Assembly (NCBI GenBank): GCA_036346205.1
Contig: JARFJB010001983.1
Coordinates: 612,501 to 676,500 of the forward strand
Reading direction: 5' to 3'
From: Vesta saturnalis
Lineage: Eukaryota; Arthropoda; Insecta; Coleoptera; Lampyridae
Length of the DNA: 64,000 nucleotides
Below are positions 44,931 to 56,965 of this stretch, one piece after another (position 1 is the first letter of the stretch; every line of letters begins with the position of its first letter). The position numbers were made by a program, and so were the translations under genes. Below the pieces are notes generated by a model, which saw only the letters and a program-made list of their open reading frames with translations, had not been told where the DNA came from and did no database searches.

Positions 44931-46140
44931 CTTTTCACACACTTTAGATTACATTGCAAGAGCCTCCGACATATGCATACATTGCACTTTCTTTACTAAG
45001 AATATGTATTTCTGATATCACGTATGCTACTCATGCTTGTGGAATACTTTTCACATGCTTTAGATTGCATTGCACTTTCGCTACCGATAATATACAGTGC
45101 GTCCATAAAGTAATGTATAAGTTTATTTAAAACTGAAATATTCCTTTCTTGAAAAAACGCTTGGAACGTCGATTAGTATTTATAGTTGGGCATTTTTTAC
45201 AATACAATTTTTTTATACAGAGTGTCTTGATAAAAGATATGACCACACTTTCGATTTTTTTAAATAGAATGCCCTGTAGATTATGTCATATTCGGATTCT
45301 ACTGCAAATTCTAGATATTTTGGGTATTATGTACCCTTGGTCTATCTATCTCCGTTTTTGAAATATTGACACTTGAAGAATGAGACTTTTTCCTTCTTTG
45401 ACTCTCTACAAGATCCTCTACGTAGAGTACTAATAGTGCTTAAAGGTCTAGTTGCCTTAATTTTGTCAAACAATTTTATTAACATATTTCAAATACTGCA
45501 AAAAGTTACAAATAAGAAATACATTTAAGTCAGCAGATAATACAAACGTTTATGTCGGAAAAAAACATTTTTATTTATTTGTTAAAATTATTTCTTAAAT
45601 GTACTAAAGTAGCTAAAGAAACTTAAATTAATTGTTCAAAATGTGCTCCGTTCACAGCTAAACAATGTCCAAGCTATCCTGTAGCGAGTCAAAAAAGGAA
45701 AAATTCTCATTTTTCAAGCGTCAATATTTCATAAACGGAGATAGATAGACCAAGGGTATATTAGACCAAGAATATCTACAATTTGCAGTAGAATCCGAAT
45801 ATGACATAATGTACAGGGCGTTCCATTAAAAAAATCGAAATTGTGGTCATATCTTTTATTATGAGACACCCTGTATGAAAAAATTGTATTGTAAAAAATG
45901 CGCAATTAAAAATAATAATCAACGTGTCCAAGCGGTTTTTCAAGAAACAAATACTATAATTTTAAATGAACTTGTACATTACTTTATGGACGCGCTGTAT
46001 ATTGCTGATATCACGTCTACTACGGAATACTTTCCGCACGCTGAAATGGCTCCAGACAGGTGCATACACTGCACTTTGTAGCGTTTACTGACAATAACTT
46101 GCTGACATCAATACCTTTCTCATGTCTTATGCTGCATCAC
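44905..46140 (+). repeat. ~115-bp tandem repeat in element H, interrupted by a MITE
   Basis: CTCATGATTGTGGAATACTTTTCACA and CTTTAGATTACATTGCA recur at ~44,913 and ~45,029. A more diverged copy follows the MITE (ACGGAATACTTTCCGCAC, CATACACTGCACTTT, ~46,022). Confidence 0.55.
45095..45997. mobile_element. MITE-like mariner derivative F, 0.9 kb
   Basis: Inverted ends CAGTGCGTCCATAAAGTAAT (45,095) and ATTACTTTATGGACGCGCTG (45,997), flanked by TA on both sides, with arms of ~310 bp. The short core holds a minus-strand scrap of a transposase C-terminus (CLAVNGAHFEQLI at ~45,660-45,625), so it derives from a mariner by internal deletion. Confidence 0.8.
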
Positions 46141-46383
46141 CCTTCCCCGCAGAGGTCAGTTTCGCCCGTAGTAACCACTTCCATTTTTACCCAATTCTGT
46201 TAACAGATTTACATGTATATATGGTAAGTTGTAGATTACATTGTTGTACATTACCTAGTAGTCGGAAGGTCCCGTCAACAATAACAAAATGTGTATACCT
46301 ACAATAGGCCTAATCTTAGTGAGTATTCATAAATACATTTTATCATTATTAATTAATTTATACAATTGTTATATAACCAATCT

Positions 46384-46670
46384 TCTTGCCGTGAGTGTGG
46401 TGTACCTCTACCACCAGGGTTAGAACTGTGTGAGGCACATATACGGTTACGCATTTCTGTGATGTCTGTGGCCTAGAGATCGCTCCCAAAGAGCATACTT
46501 TATGCGAAGAGTGTTGGAAAGTGATGGTATATGCTAATGACATCTGTGGTGTATGTGGTTTACCATTACCATAGGGTGCCGCTGACTCGATATGTGTGGT
46601 ATGCGGTTTAATGGTAACCCCATGGGTAAACCATTGCCCTGATCATGATACTTTCACGTCACAGTGATAG
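46384..46670 (+). pseudogene. zinc-ribbon repeat protein fragment in element H
   Basis: Two frames together contain four Cys-rich modules of similar design: CRECGVPLPPGLELCEAH (first frame), then after a frameshift near 46,435 CDVCGLEIAP..LCEEC, CGVCGLPLP followed by a stop codon and CVVC, and CGLMVTPWVNHCPDH. Each is C-x2-C-G-x-x-(L/V/I) with a distal C-x2-C/H, spaced 20-30 residues, as in tandem zinc ribbons or knuckles binding nucleic acid or ubiquitin. No start is seen upstream. Stop at ~46,672. The gene may belong to element H. Family unknown; the frameshift and the in-frame TAG make it non-functional as read. Confidence 0.5.
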
Positions 46671-47099
46671 CTATAGTGTATAGTTTTAGAAAATTTTTGT
46701 TTTTAGATTAGTTAATAAATAAATCGTACTTTCATTATAACACTTTATTTATTCATTACTATTTTTTATCCTACTAAAGCATTTCTAGTTTTAACGCAAA
46801 AACAATACATTGAAAGAGTTTTTAAGAGTAGTATATAGTTGTTTAGTTCATGATAGACTACCTATACCTTTACTAAATTGCAACTTTTAAGACAGAGAGA
46901 AACAGAAACGTAAGTTGCAACAATTTAAACTTTTGATTAAGTCTGAATTGTACTTTTACCTAAGTTTAATGCTGACTTTCAGAAAGCGAGTGCTATAAAT
47001 AAATGTCCAGTACCCGCGTATAAGAGACAATAATTGCACATATTGTTTTATTGTTAGCTTCAGCATACCGATTTGAACATTGGGCTACACCACGTCTCG

Positions 47100-47480
47100 A
47101 TATGAAGAAGGCCCTAGCTGTTATCTACAATATGACTGCGGCGATCGCTTAGGCTAGAACTGTGACGGACTTGTGGAGACTGATTGCTTTTTAATTATTT
47201 ACACAACTGATACTTGTTTCCCTTTATTTTAGATACGTGGGACGTCGCCATCAACTACACCAATCGAGCGACAACAGGACAGTGCCCACTACTACACAAC
47301 TCCACTAGCAACAATGACTAACACAAGAACTTTTTTTGAATACCCAAAAAACTCAACACAATGATGTCAACAGGCATACCGCAACACTACGCCAACCATC
47401 AACTATACCATTTCATGTGGTGAAAAACCACCATAAAAAATTACACTATACATTATCTCTAGTTTTAAGTTTAGTTATGG
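47100..47480. other. no recognisable feature
   Basis: Sequence between element H and the next TA array. Some CA/AC-rich phrases but no gene. Confidence 0.4.
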
Positions 47481-47481
47481 A

Positions 47482-47482
<1 letters not shown>

Positions 47483-47526
<44 letters not shown>
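47483..47526. repeat. (TA)n array
   Basis: TA dinucleotides, followed by a solo mariner-like terminus. Confidence 0.9.
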
Positions 47527-47527
<1 letters not shown>

Positions 47528-47528
<1 letters not shown>

Positions 47529-47690
47529 TGCACCAATAGTGCGTGGGTGGAAAATTGTGGGATTATTAAGGAATATTTTCTCTTGAATCGCAAAGTTTAC
47601 ATAGAGGGATTTCTATCAAAGTTGCATTTTTTAAATGAACCCCCTGTGTATTATTTCATATTTGGATTCCTTCGTCAATTCTAGTGCAAC
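47528..47690. repeat. solo mariner-like terminal repeat fragment
   Basis: CACCAATAGTGCGTGGGTGG and AAAGTTGCATTTTTTAAATG, AACCCCCTGTGTATTATTTC resemble the arms of elements A-E (AAAGTTAT..TTTTTAAATGGAACACCCTGTATATTATTT). There is no partner arm nearby. Confidence 0.5.
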
Positions 47691-48159
47691 TTTATGTATC
47701 ACACATGCTGTCTAAAACGAATCGTTTAGCCGCAATTTGTCATTTTTACAAAAAGTAGATGTCTGAAAAAAATTAAATATCGCTGTGATCACGAAACTTA
47801 GAAGGCCATGACTGTAACTACACATGAAATATACTAGCGTAGACCGGACGGTCAAATACGAATTCTTCTTGTGTTTAGAAGATTCACTTTGTCAATTTGG
47901 AAAGTTTCAATCAATGCAAACTTGATTTTTTCAAATAAAACGGGTATATTTTCGTTTTTGCATCAAATGCGAATTTTTTTTTACCTTTCTAACGATATAA
48001 ATTTATCCGTATCTATGTTCCATACAGTTCTTTTATTTTCACAATTTTTGATTAATTAACCAAAAGCAAATTAATCAGAAATTGTAAAATTAAAAGAGAT
48101 CTACCGAAGATAAATACCCACAACTTTATATCGTTAGAAGATAAAAAAATTCCGCATTT

Positions 48160-48752
48160 CTACTTCTTCTCGCACGTTTACGTTTTCCTTATTAACCTTT
48201 TCACTCATCCTGTCCAATTTTTCATCCACTTCTTCTTTATTTTCTTGTGTATTGACCCCATTTTCTCATTTTCCGCCTGCATGTACATGTGCATGTCTCT
48301 GTTCATATTTTTTGCATCTCATCCATTTTCTTATGCAATTCAATCTTATCATTTTTCAACGCTGTCACTTGTTTGTACATATTTTTCTGAAATGTTTCCA
48401 TGTTTTATTCCAATCTGCTCATGTTTTTATTTATGTTTTTATTGTCTTCTACCCTCTTTTATCTAAATTTTCTTCTTATTTTTTCATGTTTTCATTCATG
48501 TTTTTATTCATGTTTTCATTAATTTGCCGTAGAAAAACCATCATTTCACTTTCTGCTTCTTTAGTTTCCATTTTATGACTCGTCTCTTCCTCCTCCTATT
48601 TGCATAGTTTTCCTTCGGTGTGTTCCTGATCCGACATTCTCGTCGTCCCTTCTATATTCTTTTATTCTTGTGCTTTAGAACCGTGTTCCTTAGGACCGTA
48701 CAGCTTACCTGGCCTTGTTACTCTCACGTCTTTATCTTCCATACAAAACAAA
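48160..48752 (-). pseudogene. gag-like coiled-coil protein relic
   Basis: On the minus strand from an ATG at ~48,740 (MEDKDVRVTRPGKLYGPKEH), a Lys/Glu/Met-rich sequence continues with QINENMNKNMNENMKK and TALKNDKIELHKKMDEMQK heptad-like stretches, interrupted by at least six stop codons where charged residues would be expected. Such N-terminal coiled coils (repeats of x-N-M-N/K) are common in gag-like ORF1 proteins of insect retroelements. No zinc knuckle, protease or RT follows. It could also be a low-complexity remnant of another gene. Confidence 0.4.
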
Positions 48753-48769
48753 CATATAGTAATTAAATA

Positions 48770-49620
48770 TCAAAGATTATCTTTTATTCTTTGTTTTAAA
48801 ACGTAATTTACCTAAAAATTATATTAACTTTTCCGTACTAACTATTTGAATTATTTACACAACTTAATTAACGATTCAAGTGCCTTATAATTACTTCGGG
48901 AAATTTAAAATTAATTTATAAAATTGTGAAACTTATAACTAACTATTTACAATACTAATTCGCCTCACCTTTGTGGTGCCATTATTTGTTATGTTTTGTA
49001 ACTTAGGGGATAGACAAAAAAACAAAAGGACAGGATTTGCTTTTTAAAAAATGGATATGATGAACGGTATTAAAGAAAATACATAATTTATATATTCCGA
49101 ATGTGATCGGAAACTACTAATGTGAAAATTCTCTAGTACACCCATGCTTGAATCATATAGCTCACAATATGCTGTATTATGAATTTATATAACATGCGAT
49201 CTTGCATACACCTATGTTTAACCGATTCCATTACAATAACTCCACATTTATTATAATTTGTATTATGAACTTATTTCTTTATAACAATCATGTATAACAT
49301 TCAAACATATCATCTTAATATATACAGGGACCGCCATAAAGTTGGACACATGGGAAAAATTTTTATTACTGAAATTTCTGAAAAACTCTATTAGCGGTTC
49401 GTTTCTACATGTCTGACAACCAAAAAATCCATTGTGACATTTGTTACGTGACCATAGATTTGGCTGGAATTTTTAAAAATGTTAACTGTGAAGCCGAAAA
49501 ATGGATTAAATTGACAAGATATCGAAAAATTGTATTAAGAAAATGTATTTAGAATGCAACAAAGACCCCATATACCAGTTTTCAACCAAATCAGAAAAAG
49601 AAATATTTAACTGGTCACAT
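48770..49620. other. no recognisable gene; possible mariner terminus near 49,325
   Basis: TATACAGGGACCGCCATAAA at ~49,321 looks like a mariner end. No partner arm recognised. Confidence 0.35.
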
Positions 49621-49626
49621 GACATC

Positions 49627-49941
49627 TAAAATATACAAGGAAGATATTATAGTTTGAGTGTATTACTAATACAACCGAAAAATCGGAACACCCAGTACAG
49701 TATTTTTCGGAATTAAATTATAACAAATAATTTTTTTTCCAAAACTTTGCAATTTAAGAAAAATCAAAATAAATCTAAACGCTCTGTATTTAGGTATAGG
49801 GAACCCCAACGAAAGTCTATTTACAGTATTTTTCGGAATTAAATTACCAAATAAGTCAAGGATAAAAGTAGTTTCGTTTGGTAACAACAAATTTTTTTTC
49901 AAAATCTTGCAATTTAAGAAAAATCAAAATAAATCAAATGC

Positions 49942-49945
<4 letters not shown>
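49627..49945 (-). repeat. inverted copy of element C left arm, internally duplicated
   Basis: Complement of 52,950-53,165 (GGAACACCCAGTACAGTATT and GGTATAGGGAACCCCAACGA). Inside, ACAGTATTTTTCGGAATTAA.. through AATCAAAATAAATC..GCTCTGTA occurs twice, ~130 bp apart. It ends at the TA array left of element B. Confidence 0.75.

Positions 49946-49998
<53 letters not shown>
49946..49998. repeat. (TA)n array at left end of mariner B
   Basis: Directly adjoins CAGGGTCCGCCTTTGGGAG. Confidence 0.9.
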
Positions 49999-50002
<4 letters not shown>

Positions 50003-52687
50003 GGTCCGCCTTTGGGAGCTGATCCTATGAGTATCTGCTAAACCAAACTTGCTATAATTTTGAAAATTTGGTGACAGGGTAATGATGTTAGGGCTAACTC
50101 ACCTAAAATATTTTCACGTTCGTGCCACTTCCGGTTATACCGGAAGTCGGTACTTAGTCACTTCTTTTAAATGGAACACCCCGTATATTAATTCATTTTT
50201 GGATTCTTTGTCAAATTTTAAGGTAAGTTTATTAAATAAACTAGACACGAAATTTCAGTCAAAAAATTGACAGATGCGGTCTTAGTAATAACTCGTTAAT
50301 TGTTCTGGTTCTGTCAAACAATTTGAATAAAACTTTGAGATGTTGTAGGCAAAGGTTTATTGCAACAGTCTGCAAAAAATGACATTTGTATTTTTCATAA
50401 AAATAAAATTATGAATGTCTAAACTTGACTATCCAAAAATGCAAGTTACTCAAAAAAATCAAATGGAAACTACTATTTTTTATTACTCAGATCGATTTAA
50501 CGTCAAAGATTAAGGTAAGTTTGTTTAAAACTTTATTTGCTTAAACGTAACAGTTTCATACTTATTATCAAAAAAGTCCCAATTTTAAAATTTGTGATAA
50601 AATGAGCTACATACTTAAATCTAGTATTCCTTGTTCGTGGTCACCATGGAAACCAAATAATTGAGAATTAAAATAAAGAAAAATATTTGAAAAAGTTACT
50701 GCAAAAAATTATAAAAATTGATAATTTTGTGATTCATTTTGCACTCTTGCAATGCAATCTTCTTTAGTCGTTAGTGGTGTAGCATAAACAACATATTTAA
50801 TTCAACCCCAAAGATAAAAATCCATTGGCGTAAGATCAGGTGACCTAGGTGGCCATTGAAAGAGACCATTATTGGCAAACTAACGATCTTCAAAAATTTC
50901 ATAAAGTTTCATGGAAACAGCGTTGGTGTTGTGAGGGAGCGCACCGTCTTGTTGGTACCATAAATTTTCCCTTTCTAGATTTAATCGAGGTTAAATTCGA
51001 GTGTTTAATGTCTTAAGATAATTTTCTCTTAGAAATTAAATTTGTAATCATAAATCGCAACAATCAACTATTTTAAACCTCTCAAATTTTCGTTGTAAAA
51101 ATACACGTCAAAGATTTCGTTATTCCGAATAGCACAAAATACGTTAAAATTCCAAATTTCCTGAAAATGGCATTCACGAATTGGATTGCTATTTTCGTTA
51201 TTCCAGTAATGCGAGTTTCGGCGATTAAATATGCCATTTTTCGTAAATTTAGATTCGTCCGTCCATATGATATTAGTCAAAAAATTAGGAATTTCTTGTA
51301 TTTTGAGCAAAATTGTTTCACAAAATTCGATACGTTTCAAGAAATTCGCTTCTTTCAAATGTTGAACAGTATGGTCTAAACTTATGTTTCTTAAGAATTC
51401 TTCTGATAGTTGGTGTTAAGCCAATATCTGTTTTCGCGTCGTTTATGGAATTACAAGGATTGGCACGGAAATATCCTAAAGTTATAACTTCATTCTGTTC
51501 GTTATCAGTAGCAGTTTTTTTTGCGAGGCGCAGAATGTTTAAATGTGCCAAACTGTTCCAAATTTTGAACCACACGTCTTATTGTATCTGCTGATGGTCG
51601 GGGGCGCTCAGGATAGCGTTCGATAAATGTTCTTACTGTTCATTTTACAATTCTATGACATTCTCCGTGAATTAAAATTAAATTCAAATAATCTGTATTA
51701 GAATATTCAAGTCGGGCCATTTCATCAAGAAAAACACAAACTGTCAACAATTTTATTAAATTATTGACTACAAAAGAAAAACAACATAAATAAGCATCTT
51801 TATCGTGTAATGATGCGCTGATAAGTATGTATTACTTCCACAGTAAAAAGTAGTTTTCTTCGATTTAGTCATAAAGTTAAATTTTTACATGTTGTATATC
51901 GAATTTGAAAAAAAATGACTTAGAAAATTTCTATTTGGCAAAAATGACTTTTGAATCATAAAATTATCAATTTTTATAATTTTTTGCAGTAACTTATTCA
52001 AATATTTTTCATTGTTTCAATCCTCAATTATTTGTTTCCATGGTGACCACGTACAAGGAATACTAGATTTAAGTATGTAGCTCATTTTATCACAAATTTT
52101 AAAATTAGGACTTTTTTGATAATAACTATGAAACTGTTACGTTTAGGCAAATAAAGTTTTAAACAAACTTACCTTAATTTTTGACGTTAAATCGATCTGA
52201 GTAATAAAAAATATGGGTTTCCATTTGATTTTTTTGAGTAACTTGCATTTTTTGATAGTCAAGTTTAGACACTCATAATTTTATTTTTATGAAAAATACA
52301 AATGTCATTTTTTGCAGACTGTTGCAATAAACCTTTGCCTACAACACCTCAAAGTTTTATTCAAATCGTTTGACGGGAACAGAGCAATTAACGAGTTATT
52401 ACTAAGACCGCATCTGTCAATTTTTTTAGAAAAATGTTTTTTTTAACATTATTTAACAAACTGACCTTAAAATTCGACAAAGAATCCAAAAATGAATTAA
52501 TATACGGGGTGTTACATTTAAAATAAGCGACTAAGTACCGACTTCCGGTATAACCGGAAGTGGTACGAACGTGAAAATATTTTAGATGAGTTAGCCCTAA
52601 CATCATTACCCTGTCACCAAATTTTCAAAATTATAGTAAGCTTGGTTTAGCAGATACTCATAGGATCAGCTCCCAAAGGCGGACCCA

Positions 52688-52690
<3 letters not shown>
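49999..52690. mobile_element. mariner element B (DD41D), ~740-bp terminal inverted repeats
   Basis: Arms 49,999-~50,745 and ~51,955-52,690 are inverted copies (CCGCCTTTGGGAGCTGATCC / GGATCAGCTCCCAAAGGCGG and ACTTCCGGTTATACCGGAAGT / its complement). The latter segment is itself a palindrome present in both arms. TA arrays abut both ends. Confidence 0.9.
50730..51720 (-). pseudogene. DD41D mariner transposase of element B (broken, 3' truncated)
   Basis: ATG at 51,720 (MARLEYSNTDYLNLIL). A stop follows after ~26 codons, then the helix-turn-helix continues (FIERYPERPRPSADTIRRVV). The second HTH is in the frame 51,575-51,318 (IGLTPTIRRILKKHKFRPY), the first catalytic Asp in IIWTDESKF (~51,265), the second in WYQQDGALPHN (~50,955) and the third in SPDLTPMDFYLWG (~50,830), with 41 residues between the last two. 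The C-terminus stops short at KEDCIARVQNES where the inner edge of the left arm begins, so the usual GGHFE ending is missing. At least three frameshifts or stops. Confidence 0.75.

Positions 52691-52726
<36 letters not shown>
52689..52726. repeat. (TA)n array between mariners B and C
   Basis: Shared boundary: the right end of B on one side, the left arm of C on the other. Confidence 0.9.
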
Positions 52727-52732
<6 letters not shown>

Positions 52733-54320
52733 CTGGGTGAGTCACAACGGACGCGACGGAGTTTTATGAGAAAACTGGGCATATTTTTTTATTTTTGTTG
52801 CAGGGACATTGTATAGGTCCATTAAGGTTACATTTTTAAAATACTTTGAAATATACACGGTGCTTCAAAAAAGAGTGGCATATCAAAGTTATGTTTTTTT
52901 AAATGGAATGCCCTGTTGTATATCACATTTTTGAAGTAAGTATGAAAAATGAAATAGACTTTCGTTGGGGTTCCCTATACCTAAATACAGAGCGTTTAGA
53001 TTTATTTTGATTTTTCTTAAATTGCAAAGTTTTGGAAAAAAAATTATTTGTTATAATTTAATTCCGAAAAATACTGTACTGGGTGTTCCGATTTTTCGGT
53101 TGCATTAGTAATACTTTCAAACTATAATATCTTCCTAGTATATTTTAGATCTGTCATGTGACAAGTTAAATAATCTTCCAGAAAGCACTAAGGTATCTAA
53201 ACCTTCACATTTCAAAGTTATTCAGGTAATTTTAAAATTTAAAGTTTTTTTACAGGACGTAAATGTTTGTCAATCATTTTTTGAATCTAGTAATAAGCAA
53301 ACATATTTCTTCTTCTGTGTGCAGGTGTACACATATTTCAAGTTAGTATGCAGTAATTTTGATTTAAAATACTACTTACGAAAATATGTACATTGGAATG
53401 ACAAAAAACGATGATACCAAGCTGAATTCTAATCTACTGTGCTATTGTCAAAATGACAAATACTATTAATTAACAGTATGTCAATATGATTGGGTATCAA
53501 TTATTTGCACTGTGTGGTGAATATCAAATAAATATTTTAAGTTAAAATGGTTAATTCAAAGCAGGAAAAAATGATATGGATTTAACTATTGGTGAATGTT
53601 ATGGAAATTGTTTATTGGCTGCAAGAGTCTACGCAGCAAAGTACCCCAACCGCATCCATGCAAATAAAAAAGTACTAGAGAGATTGTTGAAAACGTTTCG
53701 TGGGACAGAAAGTGTCATAAAACAGGAAAAAACAAAAGTGGCTACCAATAACGAAAATAAGGAGTTCTCATAACAAATGGAACGGAAGAGGTGGCCCAAT
53801 TAACTGGTCTCCTAGATCTCCCGACCTCACTCCGATGGATTTCTTTTTGCGGGGATATATTGAAAATCTAGTGTATGTTACAGCTCCTAATACTGCACAA
53901 TATATAATAGATCGAATTAAAAATGCATTTGGAACTCCTGTTATGTTGCAAAATGTAAGATGTTCGCTTGAAAAGAGAATCGCACTCTGCAATGAAAAAG
54001 ATGGCAGTCATTTCGAATTTGTTAAATTGTTAAGAATAATAATATTATTTAATATATTCTTGATATTGTTAAATATTGTGGAATAAGTTTGAAACGTGAA
54101 GGTTTAGGTATAGGACACCTTAGTACTTTTTGGAAGATCATTGAAGTGATCACATGACAGATCTAAAACAACCTGCGTTGTTTCATTTGACATAAGGAAG
54201 ATATTAAAGGTTAAATGTACTAATAATACCACCGAAAAAGCTGAACACCCGGTATAGTAATTAAACTGCCAAATAAACCAAAAAAATATCCTATTTTCGA
54301 GATCTTAAAGCAATTTTGAT

Positions 54321-54325
<5 letters not shown>
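52727..54325 (+). mobile_element. mariner element C, internally deleted
   Basis: The left arm from 52,727 and the right arm ~54,090-54,325 match inversely only over the inner part (53,085-53,215 with 54,090-54,255: for example TTAGATCTGTCATGTGA / TCACATGACAGATCTAA). The right arm's outer half is missing or diverged. Between the arms is a deleted transposase. Confidence 0.7.
53547..54086 (+). pseudogene. mariner transposase of element C, core deleted
   Basis: ATG at 53,547; after a frame change near 53,575 the DUF4817-type helix-turn-helix follows (GECYGNCLLAARVYAAKYPN). At ~53,765 the sequence jumps to the third-Asp region (SPDLTPMDFFLRGYIENL) and the C-terminus (SLEKRIALCNEKDGSHFEF). The ~170 residues with the second HTH and the first two catalytic Asp are gone. 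Non-autonomous. Confidence 0.75.

Positions 54326-54357
<32 letters not shown>
54326..54357. repeat. (TA)n array between mariners C and D
   Basis: Short TA run directly outside the GCGTTCAATATAATCGGACG terminus of D. Confidence 0.9.
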
Positions 54358-54361
<4 letters not shown>

Positions 54362-54784
54362 TTCAATATAATCGGACGCACTCAATGACTCTTTGTATTG
54401 CGTTTCACAAGAAAGTGTTTAAATAGTTTTTATTCATTTACAAATACTCTATTAAGTGCTTGGTTTAGATAATTTTTTAAGCTTCCGGTTTGACCGGAGG
54501 CGCACATAATTTAATTTTTTTAAATCACACTGTATATATATTTTGCATTTTCATGCTTATTATTTTCTCAATACATACGTATAAAATTCTTATAGGGTTT
54601 TATAAAAAAAAATTAGACAAAAATTCCATCGAAAGTTTTTCAATTTTATTATACGATTAGGAGAATCAAACAAAACCGTAGGCAGCGTACGTCAACAAAA
54701 TCGCATCGCAATTGTTTTTTCGTTTATTGCAATTGACAATCAGATAAAAGTTTAATTTGATTTCAATGGAAATAATTGTTTAAA

Positions 54785-55790
54785 ATGAATAACAGTGAAA
54801 AAGTTGACCTGTTGTTAATTTTCGGTGAATGTAAACGTAATTCTCGACGAGCACAAAGATATCCCAATAGATACCATCCTTCGAAAGTTACATACGAAAA
54901 TTGAACAATCGCTTAGAATGCGTGGAACATTACCAGGAGTAAATTATCAGAATTTAGAATAACAAAGAAATGTTTTGACCGAAGATATTGAAGTACAAAT
55001 ATTGGGTTATTTTAGAGTAAATCCACGGTCATCTATTAGACATGTAGCGCAAGAAGTTGGTGTATCAGTTGGCTCAATTCACAGGACATTAAAAAATTCA
55101 AAATGCTGCCGTTTAAAGTCGATTTGGTTCAAACTTGTGGCCTCAAGACTCTGATCGAAGATTGAGAATTCTGATCATCCATTAGATCATTTGGACAGAT
55201 GAATCCAAGTTTACAAATAATGGAGTTATTAATAAACAAAACAATCGTTATTGGTCTGACGAAAATCCCATTGGTCAATGGAAACTAACCATCAAACCGT
55301 ATGGGTACTAATGTTTCGTGCGGTTTAATTGGAAACCAATTACTAGGGCCTTATTTCTATTATGGTAATCTAAACGCCAATAAGTATCTTGAATTTTAGA
55401 TAACGTGCTACCAACAATGTTCGATGAGTTTTCTGCTTCTGCGACAACAATTGTATTTCCAGCAAGATGGAGCTCCACTCACAACGCGTTGATAGTAAAG
55501 AATATCTAAACCAAATGTTCAATGAACGATGGATAGGAACTAACGGCCCGGTAGAATGGCCTGCGAGATCACCGGATCTTACACCGTTAGACTTTTTCTT
55601 GTGGGGTCATTTAAAACAGTGGTGTATGCCGATCCACCTTTAAATGTTACAGACTTAAAGAATAAAATTACAGCTGCATTGTTAATTTAACTACGCAGCA
55701 AATCAAAAAGCAACTAACCATGAACTCAGGCGACGATTAGAAGCATGTCTAGAACAGAATGGTGGCAACTTTGAACAATTTATTCGCTAA
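54785..55790 (+). pseudogene. mariner transposase of element D (broken)
   Basis: ATG at 54,785 (MNNSEKVDLLLIFGEC). The expected HTH is partly lost (QRYPNRYHPS), and the second HTH is present (SIRHVAQEVGVSVGSIHRTL). Then the first Asp is in IIWTDESKFTNNG (~55,190), the second in QQDGAPL (~55,466) and the third in SPDLTPLDFFLWGHLK (~55,590). Spacing of about 124 nt between the last two fits DD41D. It ends near 55,790 (NGGNFEQFIR then stop). Several frameshifts and stops. Confidence 0.75.
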
Positions 55791-55926
55791 TTATAACTGA
55801 TTTTGTTTAATTTTTCAATCATATAATAAAATTGAAAAACTTTCGATGGCATTTTCTCTAATTTTTTTATAAAACCCTATAAGAATGTTATACGTATGTA
55901 TTGAGAAAAATAGGCAATGCAAAATG

Positions 55927-55928
<2 letters not shown>

Positions 55929-55984
<56 letters not shown>
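55929..55984. repeat. (TA)n array inside right arm of mariner D
   Basis: Internal to the terminal inverted repeat, not at its edge. Confidence 0.9.
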
Positions 55985-55987
<3 letters not shown>

Positions 55988-56154
55988 TGTGATTTAAAAA
56001 ATAAGATTATGTGCGCTTCCGGTCAAACCAAGCTTAAAAATTATCTAAACCAAACATTTAATAGAGTATTTGTAAATGAATAAAAACTATTTAAACACTT
56101 TCTTGTGAAACGCAATACAAAAGAGTTATTGAGTGCGTCTGATTATATTGAACG

Positions 56155-56258
<104 letters not shown>

Positions 56259-56965
56259 CCAATAGTGCGTATTCGGTCGACAGCTCTTATCCATTAAACT
56301 TAGAAGATAAGTTTAAATACGAAAGTTGTCTATTTTTATAAGCTGCATCATCTAAAAATAGTTTGGTTTCTACAGGGTGTAATATAAAAGCGGTACAATA
56401 TAGAACTTTTGATTTCTATATAGAACACCCTATATATTATTTTATTTTTCGATTCTCCTTATAATTTTACATCTTTTTTATAAGAATTACTTATAAGCTA
56501 AACCTTACAGTTTTTGAGATAGTTAACTAAAGTTAACTAAAAACTGACATTTTTATGTAGTAATTCAAGTAGGCGCATCTCAGTTATTTTTAAAGATAGA
56601 AAAATAATCTTTGGTATAGAATTTATTCATACATGAGCTTACTTTAATTTTTGGTCAAAATTGGATTTCAATATACACGGTGATCACAAAAATTAATTCA
56701 ATAGCATAAATTTGAAAATGCTATATCTTCATTTTTTTAAATGGCACACCCTATATTTTTTTAATGCCTCGTCTTCGTCTATTAATCGGCTTTCATTTCT
56801 GTTAAATATGTTCTATACCTATCTCTAATAGTTTTGGAGATGTTTACGTTTGTTCAATTTTTTTCGTTGATAACATTGAAGAAGAGCAAAATTAGTCGGT
56901 CAAAGCAAGTTGTGAATACATAAGAAACTAAAAAAACATATTAACTGAAATACAAACACGAAAAA

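Larger units (their letters stand above)
43778..47093. mobile_element. inverted-repeat element H (3.3 kb, unclassified)
   Basis: Arms 43,778-44,148 and 46,720-47,093 are inverted copies (for example AACAATATGTGCAATTATTGTCTC and its complement, and CTTTCTGAAAGTCAGCATTAAACTT). The outermost ~45 bp of both arms match the PolB coding sequence at 30,926-30,974. No clear target duplication flanks it. The interior has a broken gene on the - strand, tandem repeats with a MITE insertion, and a zinc-ribbon coding stretch on +. Class unknown. Confidence 0.65.
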
